Below, piece after piece: positions 34,523-47,180 of a stretch of 64,000 bases of DNA; the stretch's first letter is position 1; each line of letters opens with the position of its first letter. A program made the position numbers and the translations under genes. The DNA is from Rehmannia glutinosa (taxonomy: Eukaryota; Streptophyta; Magnoliopsida; Lamiales; Orobanchaceae), in contig JABTTQ020002192.1 of the NCBI GenBank assembly GCA_016081115.2, positions 1 to 64,000 of the forward strand, in the 5' to 3' direction. The notes under the pieces are model-generated. The model was given only the letters and a program-made list of their open reading frames with translations, did not search any database and was not told where the DNA came from.

Positions 34523-36487
34523 ATGAACACTCGCTCAAAGCAAAGGGAATGAACACCGTTCATACCGAAAGTTGAAGATTTCGCCAGGCGAATAAGTGCA
34601 GCTACTAAACGAGCAGACATAAATCCAGATCATACTATGGAGGTTGTGGAAGAGAACAATGGGGGTAATAACAGAGGCAACAACGGAGGTAACAATGGGA
34701 CCAATAAGATCAATAATGAGTTACCAATACCAGAAGCTCAGACAGTCCAACAACAAGTGATTCGCGATTACTTTCGCCCTCAAACAAATCGCAACTATGG
34801 TGGAATTGCTCATATCCCGATCTATGCTAACAACTTTGAGTTGAAGCGAGCGCTAATTTCATTGATTCAACAAAACCAGTTTGGGGGATTTGCAAATGAG
34901 GATCCCAACTCTCATCTTGTACACTTCATGCAAATCTGTAACACGAACAAGATGAATGGAGTATCGGATGATGCTATACGTCTGCGCCTATTCCCTTTCT
35001 CTTTAAGGGATAAGGCAAGAAACTGGTTAGGCACGTTGACTCAGGGGAGTGTGAATACCTAGGATGAATTGAGCCAGAAGTTCCTATTTAAATTATTTTC
35101 ACCAAGCAAGACACTGCAGCTTAAGAGCGAGATAACTCAGTTCAGACAGTTCGACGTTGAGCCACATTACGAGGCCTGGGAGAGATTCAGGGATTTATTG
35201 AAGAGGTGTCCGCAACATGGGTTCCCAGAGGATCAACAACTTTGTTTTTTCTACAACGGGTTGATGGGACAGACTAGATCATTTGTGGATGGCGCAACAG
35301 GAGGAGCTTTACTAGCAAAATTTCCACAAGATGCATTCAATTTTCTTGAAGAGACGGCAATGAATAGCTATCAGTGACCCTCCGATAGGATAAATGTGAA
35401 AAGGGTAGCCGAAGTTTCTAATTCGGACCCAATCAAAGCATTAACGGCTCAGATGACAACATTGACAAATCAGATAAGTGTTTTGACAAAAGGGGATGAA
35501 GTAAACACATGTGCAAATAATGGGGGAGTTCCTCAAGATCCTATGGAGGAAGCTAACTTTTTCAATAACCGGAATTTCAACAGTTACCGGAATAATTCGA
35601 CTCCCACGCATTATCATCCGAATTTGAGGAATCACAAAAATTTCTCTTACGCGAATACGAAGAACATGATGCAACCACCACCGGGTTTCAGTGTGACTAA
35701 TGGAGTCATTAATGCGGAGGCTAAGCCATCTTTGGAGGACGTTCTTACCTCGTTTATGAGTCAGATGAGTTAATTTATGAATGAAACGAGGAACCGATTG
35801 AATAAAGATGAGGCTAAGATAGACAAGATTGAGACACATGTCACACAATTGGCTAACATTGTGGGTTCACAAATGAAAAATCAAGAAACTCATATTGGCC
35901 AGTTAGCTACGATCATCGGTGGACAGCATCAGAAGGGCCAGTATCCGAGCAACACTGAAGTCAACCCAAAGGAACAGTATAATGCCATTCATCTGAGGAG
36001 TGGTACGGAGTACGAGGGGCCAAAAATTCCAGGAAATAATGAAAAATTAGAACCACACACGGCCCGTGCGTTGACGCATGAGCGACCCGTGTGTGGTGCC
36101 GAACAAATAATTTTGACCCCTGGAAACAAAGACACTGCAACACAGGGCGACGTTGAGGTTGGGGAAGGAACTAAGGGACACAATGATGAACAAAAAGAGG
36201 CTGAGAAGCTTAAATCTTCTTCTAACTCCAATTTTTCAAAACTTACTTCTCCCATTCCCTTTCCCCAACGATTTCAAAAGAAAAAGTTAGATGCTCAATT
36301 TGCAAAATTTCTCGATATATTTAAGAAACTGCATATTAACATACCTTTTGCAGACGCATTGGAGCAGATGCCCAACTATGCAAAGTTCTTAAAGGATGTG
36401 ATGTTTAAGAAGAAAAGGTTGGCAGAGTTCGAGACTGTTAACTTGACTGAAGAGTGCAACGCCATCATTCAGAGAAAACTACCTTAA
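34523..36487 (+). pseudogene. Athila-like gag
   Basis: One continuous reading frame of about 655 codons begins ATG at 34523. It is interrupted only by four stop codons (TGA 34550, TAG 35060, TGA 35375, TAA 35771) and has no frameshift. The gag core is clear: YANNFELKRALISLIQQNQF, then GVSDDAIRLRLFPFSLRDKA, KLFSPSKTLQLKSEITQF, and YEAWERFRDLLKRCPQHGF. An Asn/Gly-rich segment lies near the start (NNGGNNRGNNGGNN), and a long basic C-terminal part follows with FAKFLDIFKKLHINIPFADAL. At least the TGA and TAG stops could have arisen by C-to-T change. A GC-rich palindrome is embedded in the frame at 36055-36095. Confidence 0.85.
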
Positions 36488-36611
36488 AAGCTCAAAGATC
36501 CGGGGAGTTTCACTATCCCTTGTAAAATAGGGGTGTTTTCTTTGATAAAGCATTATGTGATTTAGGAGAAACTATTAACTTAATGCCCTTTTCCATTTTC
36601 AGGAACTTGGA

Positions 36612-36911
36612 TTGGGAGAGGTGAAGCCATCAACGGTCACCTTGCAACTTGCAGATAGATCACTCACATATCCTAAGGGAATCATAGAAGATGTGCTCGT
36701 GAAAGTCAACAAATTTATATTCCCCGTGGATTTCTTAGTGCTTGACATGGAGGAAGATCGCGACGTCTCTCTGATACTTGGGCGTCCATTCCTAGCCACT
36801 GCAAAGGCCTTGATAGACGTGCAAAAGGGAGAACTCACATTACGAGTGAATGATGAGCATGTTTTATTTTCGATCTATAAGGCTGTGAAAACTCATGATA
36901 ATATGGAGTGA
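36612..36911 (+). pseudogene. Athila-like aspartic protease domain
   Basis: An open stretch of 99 residues includes TVTLQLADRSLTYPKGIIED, then FPVDFLVLDMEEDRDVSLIL and GRPFLATAKALIDVQKGELT. This is the C-terminal half of the pepsin-like protease of Athila/Tat elements. The N-terminal part with the catalytic Asp lies in broken frame upstream (about 36490-36610). No polymerase follows. Confidence 0.75.
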
Positions 36912-37049
36912 TGCAAATCTTTATCAATCGTTAATTCACATGTTATTGCTCAAAACTCGATTGATTATGTTTGCGCCTTAGATCATGTACAGGAATTACT
37001 TAAAAGTGAGAAAGGCGAGGATGTGAAAAAGGAAATATGAAAGGACTGC

Positions 37050-37180
37050 ATTCCCAAACCAAGCACGGGCCATGCGTGTACGCACGGGCAGCCCGTACGT
37101 GATGCCGTGAAAACGCTAGAGCATAACAAGACAAGCATGGGCCGTGCATGTACGCATGGGCAGCCCATGCATGACCCAAA
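37050..37180. repeat. Pair of GC-rich palindromes in the Athila-like 3' region
   Basis: Two units about 72 bp apart read gcacgggccatgcgtgtacg, then cacgggcagcccgtacgtg, and gcatgggccgtgcatgtacg, then catgggcagcccatgcatg. Related palindromes lie in gag (36055-36095) and three times in each LTR. Confidence 0.75.
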
Positions 37181-37433
37181 TCAGTACAGTCCAACCCCAG
37201 AACTCAAATCCTTGCCTAAAAACCGCAAGTATGCATTCTTAGGGGATAACGATGCAAATATGGCACATGATCTATGCATGAAGCAGTCAACAGAGTCATT
37301 TAAAAGGGGTACTAGTTTATGCAAGTCGAGATGGTGGGGAAAAGTGCATAAGGAGGCTACAGAGATCTCTCATCAGTGGACCACAATGTCGAGTAGACGT
37401 TGGGGTCACTACCCACCACTGCCTTCCCAGTAA

Positions 37434-38828
37434 GTCAGGTTGTCTCCTCACTTCTTTTCCATTGAAATTCTATCTTTCCATGCATGCGATATAATTTCAT
37501 TCAAGTTTGGGGGGAGAGATAGTTCATCTTGATATGAAGGGTGTGGAGAGGAATTTTTTTTGCATTCATATAGTTGCATGTAGAGCATGTAGGTTGCATT
37601 GAATTAGAAGCACGTTTACAATTTTAGCACATTTATTGCTTTAGTAGTTTTCTTAGGGAGTGAGTAAACCCTTTTTTTGTGGTGTGTGTTGCGACTTGGG
37701 GGATAATTTGAAAAAAAAAAATTGTGCTGTTTTGATTGGGTGTTGAGTGCGAAGTGAACGAGCTGAGAATGGATGATGTGGAGCATGTGAATATTGAAAA
37801 CATGGATTTTATGCTTTGATTTACGATTTGCAAGCCTGTGAGCTTTTGAGCCTTTACTGCTTTCATTATATGCAGTCTTGTTTGTCGATTTGAGTGTATC
37901 ATTCATGTTGATTAGAATTCTAGAACTTGCTCTGGTATCTCCGTCAAGGCCACATGTTGTATGCGATTTGTGAAAATGATTTAAGGCCGTTTTTGTTAAG
38001 CCTTTCAAGCCTTTTATCTACCAAATGATATTGAATTCCCTAGTTAGCCAATTTGAGCCTGTTTCCTAATCTTTTGATAGCCACATTTTAAACCTTAACT
38101 TGATATATATGTTACCCTAGACTTGAGCGTATTGCATTGAGTAAGGGGATTGAATGAGGTTGAATGTGATGAAATCAAGAATTTAGATAATTGTGTGAGG
38201 GTTGGTTTATGGGAATAAAAGAAGAAGAAAATGAGGAAAAGAAATGATGAGTACTCATGAAAGAGTCGAAAAAAAATCGACTTTATGGATGAGTTTACTA
38301 TGGCTGGGGATTGTAATGTGAGGTGATTTTTTTTTTGAGTTCTATAAAGAAAATTAAAAGGGGATATGAAAAGTTGATGAAAACGAGGGGTGATTTGAGT
38401 AGCATATTGGGTTTAAATGAGGATGATTGAAAGATGTGCTTACCAGTCTATACGCTCGAGTTTGAGTCACTTTATCTATATTTCCCTACCCTAACCAAAG
38501 AGTCTTCATTATAACTAAATGAAAAAGTTCTTTTTGATTCGTGAATTGCATACACTCTAGTGGCAGAGATTTGAGACGATTTGCAAGCTTATGGTGATTC
38601 TTCATCATTGATTTGATTTGAGCGTAAACACGTCTCTTATACACTTGAGAGGAGAGTATACACTTGTTTAGTGAGAATCGTGATTCAAAGCATTTGCCAT
38701 GGTTTTATTGAAACGTGTTATATGTTAGATATTTGAGGCTTGGTTGATTCAATGCTTGATGCCTATGGATAAGAAGCATGAGTTTTGTTATGTTGTTCTT
38801 GATTATTGCTTTTCATTCCTCCCACTTG
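37434..38828 (+). other. Athila-like 3' non-coding region
   Basis: This long AT-rich stretch lies between the last coding remnant and the 3' LTR and includes the G-rich tract at 37502-37519. No env-like or polymerase ORF is visible. Such long 3' regions are usual in Athila/Tat elements. Confidence 0.6.
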
Positions 38829-40281
38829 TGTTTTATTAGTGTGAGTTTTGCATGTATTTTGGGCATAATTGTGGATATAATAGGTTGATAAACATGCATT
38901 AACTCAGTAAAATAGGTCGTGTTCTCATATTGTGGAAAAGATATTACGCTTTGCTCGTTTTGCAGGAATTAACAATATTTGGAGTACTTTTGAGGCAATT
39001 TCGAGCACTGCAGTAAAGGACCATCAAGAATTGAGCGAATACGCGAAGTTTGGAGCTGAATCGAGAAGAGATCAGATAAACCGGTCAAGATAAGGCCATG
39101 CACGGGCAGCCTGTGCGCATAGGCACGACCCGTGCGTGTGTGATATAATAAGATTTGATGTTCGCATTGATGCATGGGCTGGTCGTGCGTAAGCGCACTA
39201 CTCGTGCGTCTGTTCAAAAGAAAAATAAGTGGTTCGGCATGACACACGGGCAGCCCGTGTGTGTAAGCACGAGCCGTGCGTCTGTGTAGGAATTCCAGAG
39301 TTGCACGCTATTTGACTTAGGTTTGGCCCGAGAATGTTATAAATTGAGAGGAGGCGGCCCCAAAAGAGAAGACACAAACTTTTACCCTAGAAAGCACAGA
39401 AAAGAGCACCCTTCTACCAGAGGAATCGAGAGAAAGATTGAGGTCGCATCCACACGCTTGTGGATTGAAGATTGATCGAGAGATCATCAATATCCCTGAG
39501 TTTTCTCACTCCATTGTATCTTTTATTTTCACTTAGTTGGATATGGTTAAGAACAATTTGTCATGAATTCTTCGTTTCCCATGTCCGGCTAAACACCTTG
39601 TGATTTCGGGGTTTGGGATTAGGTTAATTGATACTCTTGTTTGATATTTAATTGAATCAAAGTTATTATTTCGAGCCCTATTCGAGTATTCTATTTTATT
39701 ACTTGTTTTATCATATGGCCAATGGTTTAACATGCTTGATGTATTGATTCATAATTCGAGAGATGAGTTTCAATACTAGATCTTGAGTGCTTGACATGAA
39801 TATTTTGCATGATTGAGAAGTCTGTGAGTATTTATGAGGATTATTGATATTTTTTTGCTTTTAGGAGTTGTTTATCTTATGTTGAGTAGAGATGCTAGCA
39901 TAGGTAATTCAATCAACGTTTTTATTGTGTCTCGAGAGAGAGGATAAAATACTTTTGTGATCGTATTATAGAGAAGATAGATAATAACTTTGGTTTTGAT
40001 TAATCGGATAACAAGAGGGAAATTAACTGAAACCATAACCCTGGAATCCATTCATCCACTTGATCTTTTCGATCGAAACTCTTTGCTTTGTCTTTTTATG
40101 ACAAAATATTGTCTTAATTTTATAAAACAACAATCACCTTTAGATCGTCTAAATAAAAATAATAATATTACAATCTCAATACTTAGTACATCAATTTATT
40201 AGTCTATGTGGGATTGACCTTACTTACCCTATCTATTAACTACACTGTTCACTTCCGGCGAAGCTAAAAATAAGGCGAACA
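38829..40281 (+). repeat. Athila-like 3' LTR
   Basis: This is about 1453 bp. Its first bases differ slightly from the 5' LTR (tgttttattagtg against tgattagtg), and the remainder is closely similar. It contains three copies of the GC-rich palindrome (39095-39290). Confidence 0.87.
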
Positions 40282-40469
40282 GTTAACTTCGCTCAGTTGA
40301 GTTATTCTATCAACAACTCTCTAAGAGAACTGTTGAGTGGTTAACTCTTAACACTGTTGTCTAAAGGACATAGTTGTTTCTTGTAACTCTGATTTTAAAA
40401 TATAAAAATTTTTGGTAAAGTCTATTCAATCTCCTTTCTAGATTTACTCTGTATCCCTTGGGACCTATA
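40282..40469 (+). repeat. Element 1 5' LTR, last piece
   Basis: This begins with the second gttaa, then ctcagttgagttattctatc, matching the solo LTR at about 46985-47178, and ends cccttgggacctata. Confidence 0.8.
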
Positions 40470-40471
40470 TG

Positions 40472-40483
40472 TGGTATCAGAGC
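40472..40483 (+). promoter_or_regulatory. Element 1 primer-binding site
   Basis: tggtatcagagc, complementary to the 3' end of initiator-Met tRNA, lies two bases after the LTR end. Confidence 0.85.
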
Positions 40484-40583
40484 GATCGGTTCAAAGAACT
40501 TTCCCCACTGGTTATTGAACTAGATCTCATTTTTCAAAAATATCAACACTTGAGTTTTTAAAAGTTTTATTTAAGTTATTATC

Positions 40584-41520
40584 ATGGAAGCAAATCTAAC
40601 TCGTATTCCCATGTTTACCATTGAAGAATTTGATGACCAAAAAATTCGTATGCAGGCACATCTCTATGCACTTCATGATACAATGTGGGTTGTCATCGAG
40701 GATGGACCCATTAGAATCACCAAAGTGAACACAACTGTAAGAGCAATAGAAGATGATGCTGCGATAAACCCACGAGTGAATGGATCAACGAGGATAGAAG
40801 GAGATACAACTTAGGTAATGTGGCAAAAGACATATTATACAAGACATTGGATAAATCCATGTTCAACAATGTTAAATCCTGCAAGACAACAAAGGAAATT
40901 TGGGACAAGCTAACTTTAATATGTGAAGGTTCAGAGTAGATAAAAGAAAACAAGCTTACAGTAGTAGTTCAGATTCGAGAATTTCAAAATGATGACTGGA
41001 AGGTCATTAGATCAGTTGGATGCATGGTTTATGGAGATAAGAAATGAGTTATCTGCATTAGGAAAAGAATATACACATAATGACATGTGTATGAAGATCT
41101 TGAGAGCACTCCCAACTGAGTGAGAAATGAAGGTGATGGCTCTGAGGCATTCAATGAACTTAACAAATATATCAAACCATGAGCTATTCTCTAATTTGAA
41201 AGCATATGAATTTGAGCTCAAGAGGAAAGAGAAAAATGAGATAGCTGCATCAAAGACAGTTGCATTGATAGCTGGATAATCCAAGACAGCCGACTTCAAG
41301 GACATCATTGACAAGGAATAAATAGTCTTGATGGTCAAGATATTCAACAAATTTTTCAATAAGAACTACAAGAGGAACAAAGGAGAATCCTCTAGAACTC
41401 TAGGGAAAAGAGGAGAGAACCCCCAAAAGAGCTGAAAAGAAAGTGGAAGACTTGTGCTGGAATTGCAGACAACTAGGTCACTTTGCAGTTGACTGCCCCT
41501 ATCCACCAGTCAACAAATAT
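40584..41520 (+). pseudogene. Element 1 gag
   Basis: This starts MEANLTRIPMFTIEEFDD. After stops and frameshifts, the UBN2-type gag core is visible (NELSALGKEYTHNDMCMKIL, then ALRHSMNLTNISNHELFSNL). The zinc knuckle LCWNCRQLGHFAVDCP (about 41451-41498) keeps all four CCHC ligands. Compared with element 2 the alanine-glutamate-rich linker is missing. It is not translatable as one protein. Confidence 0.8.
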
Positions 41521-41756
41521 AGGAATAATAAAGAAAAGAAAGTCTACAGGGAAAGAAGACAAGAAAGAAAGAAAGCTACGATGGCTGCTGAGTGAGGGAC
41601 ATCTAAGTGCAAATAAACAACTGAGTCAAATAGGAGAATCTGACTACTCTTATGATACTAAAGAAGAAGCATTAATTAGTTTCATGGCAAAGGAGTAGGA
41701 AGATGAGGTAATCTCTAACTCATCTGATTCAAATTCTGATGATAGTGATCATGACA

Positions 41757-41778
41757 CACACACACACACACACACATA
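41757..41778. repeat. (CA)n microsatellite inside element 1 gag
   Basis: This is about eleven CA repeats, where element 2 has only four or five at the matching place (54108-54117). It is a microsatellite expansion after the copies diverged. Confidence 0.8.
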
Positions 41779-43784
41779 ATCACCCATTGATCCTTATGAT
41801 TCATTAGGCAAAATGATGAAATATTTTGAGCACGTTAAATCCTTACACACACTTCTAAATGAGGAAAACAACCAACTCAAAAGCCAAAACTCACAGCTGA
41901 CTAAAGAGCTGAGTACTCTAAGTTACCTAGCTGATGAGAACAATGAGTTGATAATTGATATAACAAAGGTAAAAGCAGACCTTGCTGCAAGAGAAAAGAG
42001 AGAACAAGAGCTCAAAAGTGTAATGGGGGAATAGATGATGATTCAATATTGGATGAATTGATGCTGATTCAAAAAGAGATTGGTGACAAAGCAGGTTTAT
42101 GATTTAATTCCTTTGTGAATTTCAAATTTCAAAAGTGTTTTTATAGGAAGGATCCTAAAGCAATATAATGGGAGAATCCAAGAATATAAAACTCCACATG
42201 TTGAACCCATATATCACCACAATCACACACATGCTGGCCTTGGATACAAAGGTAAATGAATGAAGCTAGCTTAGTATGCTGAGAGAATAGATGAAACTAA
42301 ATTCAGAAATGTTCACCAAACAGACTCAAAGATGAAGCATTACATTTTGATCTAAATAGAACTGCCCAAACCCCAAAAATGTCACAATAAGAAATTATAT
42401 GATGGGACTGATATAAATTATCCAACTCAAGCTGATTGAAATCCACAAATGAAATATCAGTAGCGTCCTAAGGGAAACAAGCCAAAGTGGCAAAGGCCTC
42501 AAAATCGATATAGACCATTCTCAAGGCAAAGAAATCAACACATTTATGCACCCAGATAAAATGCACACAATCACAAAAGTTTTCCATATTTTCATAAGAA
42601 AACAAATACACAAATGCATACACAAACATACAGACAAAAGAGACACCTGTATGTTCCAAAAGCACCAAAATAATTTTCTAAAATTCATTATGATTATGGA
42701 ACTAAAACATGGCAACCCCTTAGAGTCAGATCATTTGGCTATAAGTTGGTTGCAACACCTTATAATGCTAACCCCTAAGGACCCACACAAGTATGGGTAC
42801 CTAAAGTTTGATTTCCTTGATAGTAGGTTCAAGGAACAACTGAGTGCCAAGGAACCTGGTACATGGATAGTAGTTGTTCCAGATACATGACAGGGAAAAA
42901 AAACAATTTATCAAACTTCAAGGAATCAAAAGGAGCTAAAGTCATATTTGGAGGAAATGAAGCTCCAGGGGAGATCCAAGGCACTAGATCCATCAAGAAA
43001 AATGACTTAGAAATCACAGATGTTGCATATATTGAAGGGCTAAACTTCAATCAGCTAAGTATCAACCAACTTTGTGATAAGGGATATAATGTTGGATTCA
43101 ATATGAGTGTTTGCCAAATCAAAGATGCTGAAACAAATGAGATAGTGCTATCAAGAATTAGAAAGAAGAATATGTATGTCGTAGATTGATATACTGCTAC
43201 CCCAAGCACATGCTCATTGGCAAAGAGCACAGCTGAAGAAAGTTGCATGTGGTACAAGAAGCTGAGTCATCTGAATTTCAAGACTATCAACAAGCTAGCA
43301 ATGAGTCATTTGGTTGAAGGACTGATACACTCAGTGTGCAAGAAGAAAAGGATATGTCATGCATGTCAGAAATGAAAGCAAATCAAATCATCTTTCAAGG
43401 AAAAGCTGAGTCCCTTATCAACAAGGATTTTGCACCTATTGCAAATGGATTTATTTGGACCAATGGAACCAACTACTATTAGTGGAAAGAACTACACCCT
43501 TGTCGTGGTAGATGATTTCTCAAGATATACATATACCATCTTTATGTGTAAAAATAAGGAAACTTTGCGAAAGCTTTTGTCAGCTGATGAAAAGAGTTCA
43601 AAATGAGAAGAGTCAATCCATTATCAAGATAAGATCTGATTGAGGAACTGAGTTTGTCAATGGGATAATAACTTAGTATTGTCTAGAAAATGGAACATAT
43701 TCAAGAGTTATCAGCTGCAAGCCGCAAGAACTCCACATCGAAATGGAGTAGCTGAAAAAAGGAATAGAACACTCGAAGAAGCTG

Positions 43785-44370
43785 CAATTGTCAAAGAGAT
43801 TTTGGGATTTTGGGATGAAGCTATAAACACAACCTGATATACTCAGAATAGATGTATGATCAACAAACAATTGTCAAAAACTCCTTATGAAATTTGGACA
43901 GGAAGAAAGCCAAATGTGGGATATTTTCATATTTTTGGAAGTAAATGTTTCATTCACAACAGTGACAAGGATAATTTGAAGGCATTTGATTCAAAAGTTG
44001 ATGAAGGAATCTTTCTTGGATACTCGACTGAAAGCAAAACCTTTAGAGTGGTGAATAAAAGGACAAGGTCACTGAAGTTGGATTGCCAAAGAGATTTTGG
44101 GATGAAGCTATAAACACAACCTGTTATACTCAGAATAGATGTATGATCAACAGACAATTGTCAAAAACTCCTTATGAAATTTGGACAGGAAGAAAGCCAA
44201 ATGTGGGATATTTTCATATTTTTGGAAGTAAATGTTTCATTCACAACAGTGACAAGGATAATTTGAAGGCATTTGATTCAAAAGCTGATGAAGGAATCTT
44301 TCTTGGATACTCGACTGAAAGCAAAACCTTTAGAGTGGTGAATAAAAGGACAAGGTCACTAAGATTCAAT
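43785..44370 (+). repeat. 287 bp tandem duplication in element 1 integrase
   Basis: The segment from gatgaagctataaacaca (43814) repeats at 44101, a period of 287 bp. The units differ at only a few sites (tgatat against tgttat, gttgatg against gctgatg), and the first unit's stop codon is absent from the second. The junction has the shared word caaagagattttgg. Element 2 has a single copy here. Confidence 0.88.
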
Positions 44371-45715
44371 CCATGTGATTTTTGATGAACCAAATGTCAA
44401 TGTAGAAGACATTGATGAGTTAGTTGAGAAGATAAAATCAACCAATTGTACACAAGATTACGTATACTGGGACAACTCCCAGAAGACTCGATCTAAATGA
44501 GGTTGGGTTAGCTGAATCTCAAAGTGAAGCTAGAATGATTACAATTGAATGAAGATTATCAAGAAGAAGTTGTTTAAGACAACCTAGCTGCAAGAAGGAA
44601 TAACCCAGCTGACTTACTCAAACCTGATGTGAGATGGCTGAGAGACCATCCACCTGAGTTAGTTACTGGAAATGTTAGAGAATGAATAATAACAAGATCA
44701 AGAACTCAACATAAAGCAATGTTCACTTTTTCATCTCTCAGATTGAACCAAAAGATGTGTCAGAAGCATTAGATGATACACATTGGATCTAAGCTATGCA
44801 AAAAGAGTTAAATCAGTTTGAAAGGAACAAAGTTTGGGAATTGTTTCAAAGATCTACTCACCAGAATGTCATTAGTACTAAGTGGGTCTTCAAAAACGCG
44901 ATGAATGAAGAAGGAACTGTAGTAAGAAATAAGGCAAGATTGGTAGCCAAAGGGTATTGCCAAGAAGAATGTATAGATTTTGATTAACATTTGCTCTATT
45001 TGCTAGATTGGAAGCAATAATAATGTTTCTTGCCTATGCCGCACACAAGAACTTCACAATTTATTAGATGAATGTGAAAAGTGTATTTCTCAATGAACTA
45101 TTGAAGAAAGAAGTCTATGTTGAATAGCCTCCAGGTTTTGAGCAAAAACTATTGGAGATAAAATGTACAAGCTCAAGAAGGCACTATATGGATTGAAACA
45201 AGCTCCAAGAGCTTGGTATGATACATTGTCTCAATTCCTTTTAGACAATGGGTTTACCAAAAGAAAGGTCGACAAAACCCTCTTTAGAATTCAAGATGGA
45301 GAGAGCATCTTGCTAGTTCATATCTATGTGGATGATATCATCTTTAGATCCACAAACATGGTTTTATGTGATAAATTCTCAAAGCTGATACATCGAAAGT
45401 TTGAGATGAGCATGACATGATAATTAACCTTCTTCTTAGGACTTCAAGTGAAACAAATGAAGGATGGAACCTTCATAAGCCAAGCCAAGTATACAAGAGA
45501 TTTGATAAAGAAGTTTGGTTTGGAAGATAAGTCATCTGTGAAAATTCCAATGAACACTACAATCAAAATTGATATGGATGCAAAAGGCAAATCGGTTGAT
45601 CAAACAAGATATAGAGCAGTTATTATATCATTGCTTTACTTGACTACCAGCTGATCTGACATCAACTTTGCAGTTGGTGTATGTGCAAGGTTTCAATCTG
45701 CACCAAATGAGAGTC

Positions 45716-47180
45716 TGTTGGGAAAATTATTTGTATAGATTTTGATGATGCATGTAAAACTTAAATTAGAAAGTTGACACCCTATTTTCTGTTGTAGTTC
45801 AACTTTGTAATAGATAGAATATATAAGCTGAGTATCAAAGCATCAAAGTTGAAGATCACAGAAGTTGACTGAAGGACACAGTGAAGAATCAGCTGAGTTG
45901 CAGCTGAGTATCGAAGGAAGAGATTCAGTCAAGTACAAAAAGTTGTGTTTGTCAGCAGACTAACAGATGAGCTTTCCCCAGAAGTATGGAGATGACTTAA
46001 TAAAGGGGTAAAGCAGCAAAAGGACTCGAAGAAAGCTGAAGAAGTCTATTGGAATGAAAAGTTAAAAAGTTACCCAATATGGAAAGGGGACAAACTACAA
46101 CCTTAAAGTTGTCTTGCTGAAAAAGTGCAAGAGACTGGGAACCAATGAGATGTTCGCAGAACACCTGCAGAGTCTCAGGTAACCTGGAGGGCATTAAATT
46201 AAGGTTGGGTCAACATCATTTGCTGCACAACAAGTCAAGCCAACAATCAAGAAGTGAAGTTTGAAAAATGTCTATCTCTTCAACGGACACTTTTTCAAAC
46301 TGTCACTATAAAAGGCCGAGGAACTTATGTGAGAGAGTACGAATGACACAAGTGAAAATCTGAGCAAAACAAAGCAAGCAAAAACACTCTCAAACAATAC
46401 ATTATAAATCCTCAAGCCTACATTCAAAGTGTATCTATCCAACACACACAATGAAGGAAGAAAAGCTTCAACCAGTTGAAGAGGAAATTTATTTTAAAGA
46501 ACAAAGGGGTCGGCACATCCAAGAAGTGAAGGAAGCGCAGTGAGGTTCAAGTTAGAACTTGGTTTGAATCCGTTGGAGGGCTTCGTGATAAATTCCAAGG
46601 GTTTGAAGGAGCTGCAGTAGTGATACAGCTATCTTGCGAAGAAATTGAGTCCCAGGAGTAGAGCCAACTATGTGATCAAGGCCTACTTGGGCTGTTGTAT
46701 CCATCTTGTAACAACTGTTGCATTAGTAGATTACCTCTAGGAGCTGGAGAAGAGTGGAGTAGAGGAATTACCCCATCCTCGAACCACTATAAATTGCCTT
46801 GTGTCTTTTTATTTTCAGCATTTTAATTTATGCACATTTTATTCTGCTGATAGATATATTTGCCTAACTCAAATGATAATAACTTAATCAAAACAGATGT
46901 TGTAAAACCATTTAACAAAAAAGGGTGTAAGACTTCCGCTGTTAAAAACCAAGTAAGCTGAATTTTTAAAGTGCTCACTTCATTTAGCTGAGTTACTCTA
47001 TCAATAGCTCAATCGAGTCTGTTGAGTGGTTAACTCTCCTATTGAGGTTGAACTATGTCGTCTTAATGGACTAAAATGCTACTTGTGTAAAAATCTGATT
47101 TAAAGATCAAAAATTGAAAATTGGTTAAGTCTATTCAACCCCCCTTATAGACTTAACATAAACACCCTTTGGGACCTATA
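45716..47180 (+). mobile_element. Solo LTR of the Sirevirus family, 1465 bp
   Basis: This begins tgttgggaaaattattt and ends ccctttgggacctata. gagtc occurs just before (45711-45715) and just after (47181-47185), and removing the insert rejoins the pol frame across SAPNES and MTATKKILRYLK. The LTR has the TATA box ctataaaaggc at about 46316. No internal sequence is present, so it formed by recombination between the LTRs of a full copy. Confidence 0.92.
46317..46325 (+). promoter_or_regulatory. TATA box of the solo LTR
   Basis: tataaaagg is conserved in position with the 5' LTR of element 2 (51947-51955). Confidence 0.6.

Larger units (their letters stand above)
32929..40281 (+). mobile_element. 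Athila-like Ty3-gypsy element, gag-protease only, complete with both LTRs
   Basis: The LTRs are 32929-34384 and about 38829-40281. They are flanked by gttaa at 32924-32928 and again at 40282-40286, a perfect 5 bp target duplication. A PBS-like tttttggcgcc follows the 5' LTR. Internally there is a gag-like frame (34523-36487) and an aspartic protease domain (36612-36911). The 3' region of about 1.9 kb has no RT, RNase H or integrase, so the element depended on helpers. An internal purine-rich tract, aagtttggggggagagat (37502-37519), resembles an Athila polypurine tract but lies about 1.3 kb before the 3' LTR. Confidence 0.88.
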
